Source of the DNA: Marinobacter iranensis
Lineage (GTDB): Bacteria; Pseudomonadota; Gammaproteobacteria; Pseudomonadales; Oleiphilaceae
Assembly (NCBI RefSeq): GCF_029207565.1
Contig: NZ_JANCMW010000011.1
Span: 1 to 64,000, forward strand
Length of the DNA stretch: 64,000 nucleotides
Direction: 5' to 3'
Numbering within the stretch: the first letter of the stretch is position 1; each line of letters starts with the position of its first letter. Below, in pieces: positions 60,937-64,000 of the stretch. Below the pieces are notes generated by a model. The model searched no databases, was not told the origin of the DNA, and saw nothing but the letters and a program-made list of their open reading frames with translations. A program made the position numbers and the translations under genes.

Positions 60937-63900
60937 GACTACCTCCCGGAAGCGCATCTTCATTCTGGTCGTCTTCGCACGTCAGCGTGGATTCGTGATG
61001 GCTCTTCAGGCGATGGCTACCAGAGAGCTTACGCAGGGCCACATAGAACACCGGCGTGAGGAACAGGCCAAACAGGGTGACGCCGATCATGCCGGCAAAC
61101 ACCGCGGTGCCCAGGGCCTCGCGAACCTCGGCGCCCGCGCCGGTAGCTAGCACCAGGGGAACAACCGCTGCGGTGAAGGTGATGGAAGTCATGATGATGG
61201 GCCGCAGCCGCAACCGGCAGGCTTCCAGCGCCGCCTCCACAATGCTCCGCCCCTGCAGTTCCAGCTCGCGGGCAAATTCCACGATCAGGATGGCGTTCTT
61301 ACAGGCCAGGCCAATCAACACCACCAGGCCCACCTGGACGAAGATGTTGTTGTCCCCTTCGCCAAACCACACGCCGATCAGAGCCGAAAGCATGCACATG
61401 GGCACGATGAGGATGACCGCCAGCGGCAGCGTCCAGCTCTCATACAACGCCGCCAGCACCAGGAACACCAGCAGGATAGCCAGCGGAAACACCACCAGTG
61501 CGGCGTTACCCTGGGTGGCCTGCTGGTAACTCAGGTCGGTCCACTCGAAGTCCATGCCGGCGGGTAGTACTTCGTTCGCCAGAGCCGTCAGGGTATCCAT
61601 GGCCTGGGCTGAAGACAGCACCCGTGGGTCCGCCTCCCCGGCGATGTCAGCAGCGGGGTAGCCGTTGTAGCGCAATACCGGGTCCGGACCGAAACTCTGG
61701 CTTATGTCCACCATGGAGCCGATGGGCACCATCTCACCCTGATCATTGCGGGTACGCAGGCGGGCAATGTCCTCCACGCTATCGCGGTAAGGGGCATCAG
61801 CCTGTGCAATCACCTGCCAGGTACGGCCAAAGCGGTTGAAGTCATTGACGTAGGTGGAACCCAGATAGGTCTGCAGGGTATCGAACACCTCCGTCAGCGG
61901 CACACCCTGGGCCTTGGCCTTGAGCCGGTCTACTTCCGCATCCAGCTGTGGCACGTTGGCCTGGTAGCTGCTGATGGGGTACCCCATGCCTGGTGTCTGG
62001 GCGATGGCGCCCTGGAACTGGTTTACCGCGTCCTGCAGGGCACCGTAGCCCAGATTGCCCCGGTCTTCGATGAACAACTGATAGCCGGAACCATTGCCCA
62101 GCCCCAGAATCGGGGGCGGCATGAAGGAAAACGCGAAACCTTCCTTCAGCCCGGCGATTTGCTGGCTAATGCGGGCGTTGATCTCCGCCGCGCTCAGGCT
62201 GCGTTCATCAAACGGCTTGAGTGGGAAGAACACCACACCGGTATTGGAGGTGTTGGTGAATTGCAGCGCGTTCAACCCGGGGAAGGCCACGGCGTTGGCC
62301 ACACCCTCGGTTTCCATGGCGATATCGGTCACCTTCTGCAGCAACTGGTCGGTGCGCTCCAGGGAGGCCCCTTCCGGCAGTTTCACGCCAGCTATCAGGT
62401 ACAACTTGTCCTGAATGGGGATGAAGCCCGGCGGCACCGTCTTGAACATAAAGCCAGTGCCTGCCAGCAACAACGCATAGACCACAAAGACCGCGCCACG
62501 CCGGCGCAGGGAACGGGATACCCCACTTTGGTATTTCTCCGCGCTGGCGTTGAAAAAGCGGTTGAACGGCCGGAACAGCCAACCGAACAGAAAATCGATG
62601 ATCCTCTGCAGGCGGTCCTTGGGGGCACCATGAGGCTTGAGCAGCATAGCCGCCAACGCCGGTGACAGGGTCAGCGAGTTGATGGTGGAAATCACCGTGG
62701 AAATGGCGATGGTCACCGCGAACTGCCGGTAGAACTGACCGGTCACCCCGGACAGGAAGGCCATGGGAATAAACACCGCGCACAGCACCAGGCCGATGGC
62801 GATGATAGGGCCAGAGACTTCCTTCATGGCCTGGTGGGCCGCCGCCAGCGGGCTTCGACCTTCCTCGATGTTACGCTCGACGTTTTCCACCACCACAATG
62901 GCGTCGTCCACCACGATACCGATGGCCAACACCAACCCGAAGAGCGTCAGCGTGTTGATGGAGAAGCCCAGCAGGTAAAGCGCGCCGAAAGTGCCGATAA
63001 CCGACACCGGTACCGCCAGCAAGGGGATGATGGATGCCCGCCAGGTCTGCAGGAACAGGGTAACCACCAATACTACCAGCAACACCGCTTCCAGCAGGGT
63101 GGCGACAACCGCTTTGATGGAGTCGCTGACAAAGATGGTTGTGTCGTATACCGCTTCATACGCCACATCTTCCGGGAAACGGGTGGCCATCTCGTCCATG
63201 GTTGCGATCACTTCATCACGAATGTTCAGGGCGTTGGCTCCCGGGGCCTGGAAGACACCGATCGCTACAGCGTCCTTGCCATCAAGCTGGGACCGCAGGG
63301 TGTAATTGCCAGCCCCCATCTCCAGCCGGGCCACGTCTTCCAGCCGCAGGATCTCGCCGTTGTCGCCGCGCTTGAGTACGATGTCGCCGAACTCTTCGAC
63401 GGTCTCGAGCCTGCCCTGGGCGTTGATCAGGGTCAGGAAGTCGCTGTCCGGTACTGGCTCCGCGCCGATCTGGCCGGCGGAAACCTGCACGTTCTGTTCA
63501 CGCATGGCACCGACCACGTCGCTGGCGGTCAGGCCGCGGGCGGCAATTCGCTCCGGGTCCAGCCAGGCGCGCATGGCGTAATCACCACCACCGAATATCT
63601 GTGCGTCCCCTACCCCCTGGATGCGTGCCAGCCGGTCACGCACGTGCAGCCGGGCGTAGTTGCGCAGGTACAGGGTGTCATAGGTGCCGTTTGGCGAGGT
63701 CAGGTGGACCACCATCAGGAAGGTAGGTGACTGTTTTTGGGTGGTCACGCCCTGGCGCCGAACCTCCTCCGGCAGCCGGGCCAGCGCCTGGCTGACGCGG
63801 TTCTGCACCCGCACGGTGGCCTGCTCGGCGTCGGTGCCGGGCCGGAACGTGACGGTCATCTGCAGTACGCCATCCGAGCCGGCCACAGACTTGAAGTACA

Positions 63901-64000
63901 TCATGTCCTCAACACCGCTGATGGCTTCCTCCAGCGGTGTGGCCACGGTTTCCGCGATTTCCTTGGGGTTGGCACCGGGATAGACCGTACGCACCACCAC
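60929..64000 (-). CDS. RND multidrug efflux permease (HAE1/MexF-AcrB type), truncated at window edge
   Basis: 1023 codons are visible; about the first 35-40 residues lie beyond the window. The protein has the HAE1 features: porter-domain repeats, the proton-relay aspartate pair in GIVVDDAIVVVENVERN, the second set of transmembrane helices with GLACKNAILIVEFA, and a terminal ..VFYVALRKL. It exports hydrophobic drugs or solvents by proton antiport. The end overlaps the outer-membrane lipoprotein gene. A membrane fusion protein gene would be expected just upstream, outside the window. Confidence 0.92.
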   Translation of the reverse strand: MVVRTVYPGANPKEIAETVATPLEEAISGVEDMMYFKSVAGSDGVLQMTVTFRPGTDAEQATVRVQNRVSQALARLPEEVRRQGVTTQKQSPTFLMVVHLTSPNGTYDTLYLRNYARLHVRDRLARIQGVGDAQIFGGGDYAMRAWLDPERIAARGLTASDVVGAMREQNVQVSAGQIGAEPVPDSDFLTLINAQGRLETVEEFGDIVLKRGDNGEILRLEDVARLEMGAGNYTLRSQLDGKDAVAIGVFQAPGANALNIRDEVIATMDEMATRFPEDVAYEAVYDTTIFVSDSIKAVVATLLEAVLLVVLVVTLFLQTWRASIIPLLAVPVSVIGTFGALYLLGFSINTLTLFGLVLAIGIVVDDAIVVVENVERNIEEGRSPLAAAHQAMKEVSGPIIAIGLVLCAVFIPMAFLSGVTGQFYRQFAVTIAISTVISTINSLTLSPALAAMLLKPHGAPKDRLQRIIDFLFGWLFRPFNRFFNASAEKYQSGVSRSLRRRGAVFVVYALLLAGTGFMFKTVPPGFIPIQDKLYLIAGVKLPEGASLERTDQLLQKVTDIAMETEGVANAVAFPGLNALQFTNTSNTGVVFFPLKPFDERSLSAAEINARISQQIAGLKEGFAFSFMPPPILGLGNGSGYQLFIEDRGNLGYGALQDAVNQFQGAIAQTPGMGYPISSYQANVPQLDAEVDRLKAKAQGVPLTEVFDTLQTYLGSTYVNDFNRFGRTWQVIAQADAPYRDSVEDIARLRTRNDQGEMVPIGSMVDISQSFGPDPVLRYNGYPAADIAGEADPRVLSSAQAMDTLTALANEVLPAGMDFEWTDLSYQQATQGNAALVVFPLAILLVFLVLAALYESWTLPLAVILIVPMCMLSALIGVWFGEGDNNIFVQVGLVVLIGLACKNAILIVEFARELELQGRSIVEAALEACRLRLRPIIMTSITFTAAVVPLVLATGAGAEVREALGTAVFAGMIGVTLFGLFLTPVFYVALRKLSGSHRLKSHHESTLTCEDDQNEDALPGGSHA

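Noticed and set aside
1..64000. CRISPR arrays, rRNA, tRNA or insertion sequences
   Set aside because: I saw no regularly spaced repeats, no tRNA-like cloverleaf or rRNA sequence, and no transposase frame.

Overview
The window looks like a chromosomal segment of a marine, halophilic gammaproteobacterium, most probably Marinobacter or a close relative. This rests on its housekeeping neighbourhoods (rsmD next to ftsY-ftsE-ftsX-rpoH; yrfG-hslR-hslO-pckA; greB), its moderately high G+C, and recurring intergenic palindromes. The genus is inferred from gene content alone. No rRNA, tRNA or CRISPR array was seen.

Layout. (1) 1-20.1 kb: a nearly complete type VI secretion system (T6SS) on the minus strand. 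In transcription order it is tssB, tssC, tssE, tssF, tssG, an FHA-protein gene, tssJ, tssK, tssL, tssH/clpV, a VasH-type sigma-54 activator, a TagO/VasI gene, tssA, tssM and the first codons of a vgrG cut by the window edge. No hcp lies inside the window. A sigma-54-like promoter upstream of tssB matches the encoded activator. (2) 20.1-28.2 kb: mixed core and accessory genes: a DUF4442 protein, acyl-CoA-binding protein, a lone integron-integrase-like N-terminal domain, greB with a terminator in its leader, an OmpR-type two-component system, hydroxypyruvate isomerase plus tartronate semialdehyde reductase, and rpoH. (3) 28.3-38.6 kb: conserved core: ftsX, ftsE, ftsY, rsmD, a fatty acid desaturase, mutM, yrfG, hslR, hslO, pckA.

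(4) 38.6-50.6 kb: a self-contained catabolic island for pentonic acids. It has a GntR/FadR regulator, a D-xylonate-type dehydratase, an L-arabinonate-type dehydratase, a TRAP transporter (DctP, DctQ, DctM), two fumarylacetoacetate-hydrolase-fold dehydratases (AraD1/GguC type and XylX type) and an alpha-ketoglutaric semialdehyde dehydrogenase. Together they would import D-xylonate and L-arabinonate and convert them to 2-oxoglutarate by the non-phosphorylating (Weimberg-type) route. The island is bracketed by two near-identical copies of the pckA terminator, which suggests it was inserted there. (5) 50.7-59.5 kb: accessory genes, mostly small single-domain enzymes or DUF families (DUF1772, DUF3703, DUF899, GFA, VOC, YdeI/OmdA), a GH-A-like hydrolase with a divergent LysR regulator, a Tag-like glycosylase, a CARB/RTG-type class A beta-lactamase and an NfsA-type nitroreductase. 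(6) 59.5-64 kb: an RND efflux permease, truncated at the window edge, and its outer-membrane lipoprotein.

The most unusual signals are the flanked pentonate island with its internal operator-like repeats, the family of large hairpins sharing a loop core, the orphan integrase DNA-binding domain, the terminator in the greB leader, and an FtsY with an N-terminal membrane segment.
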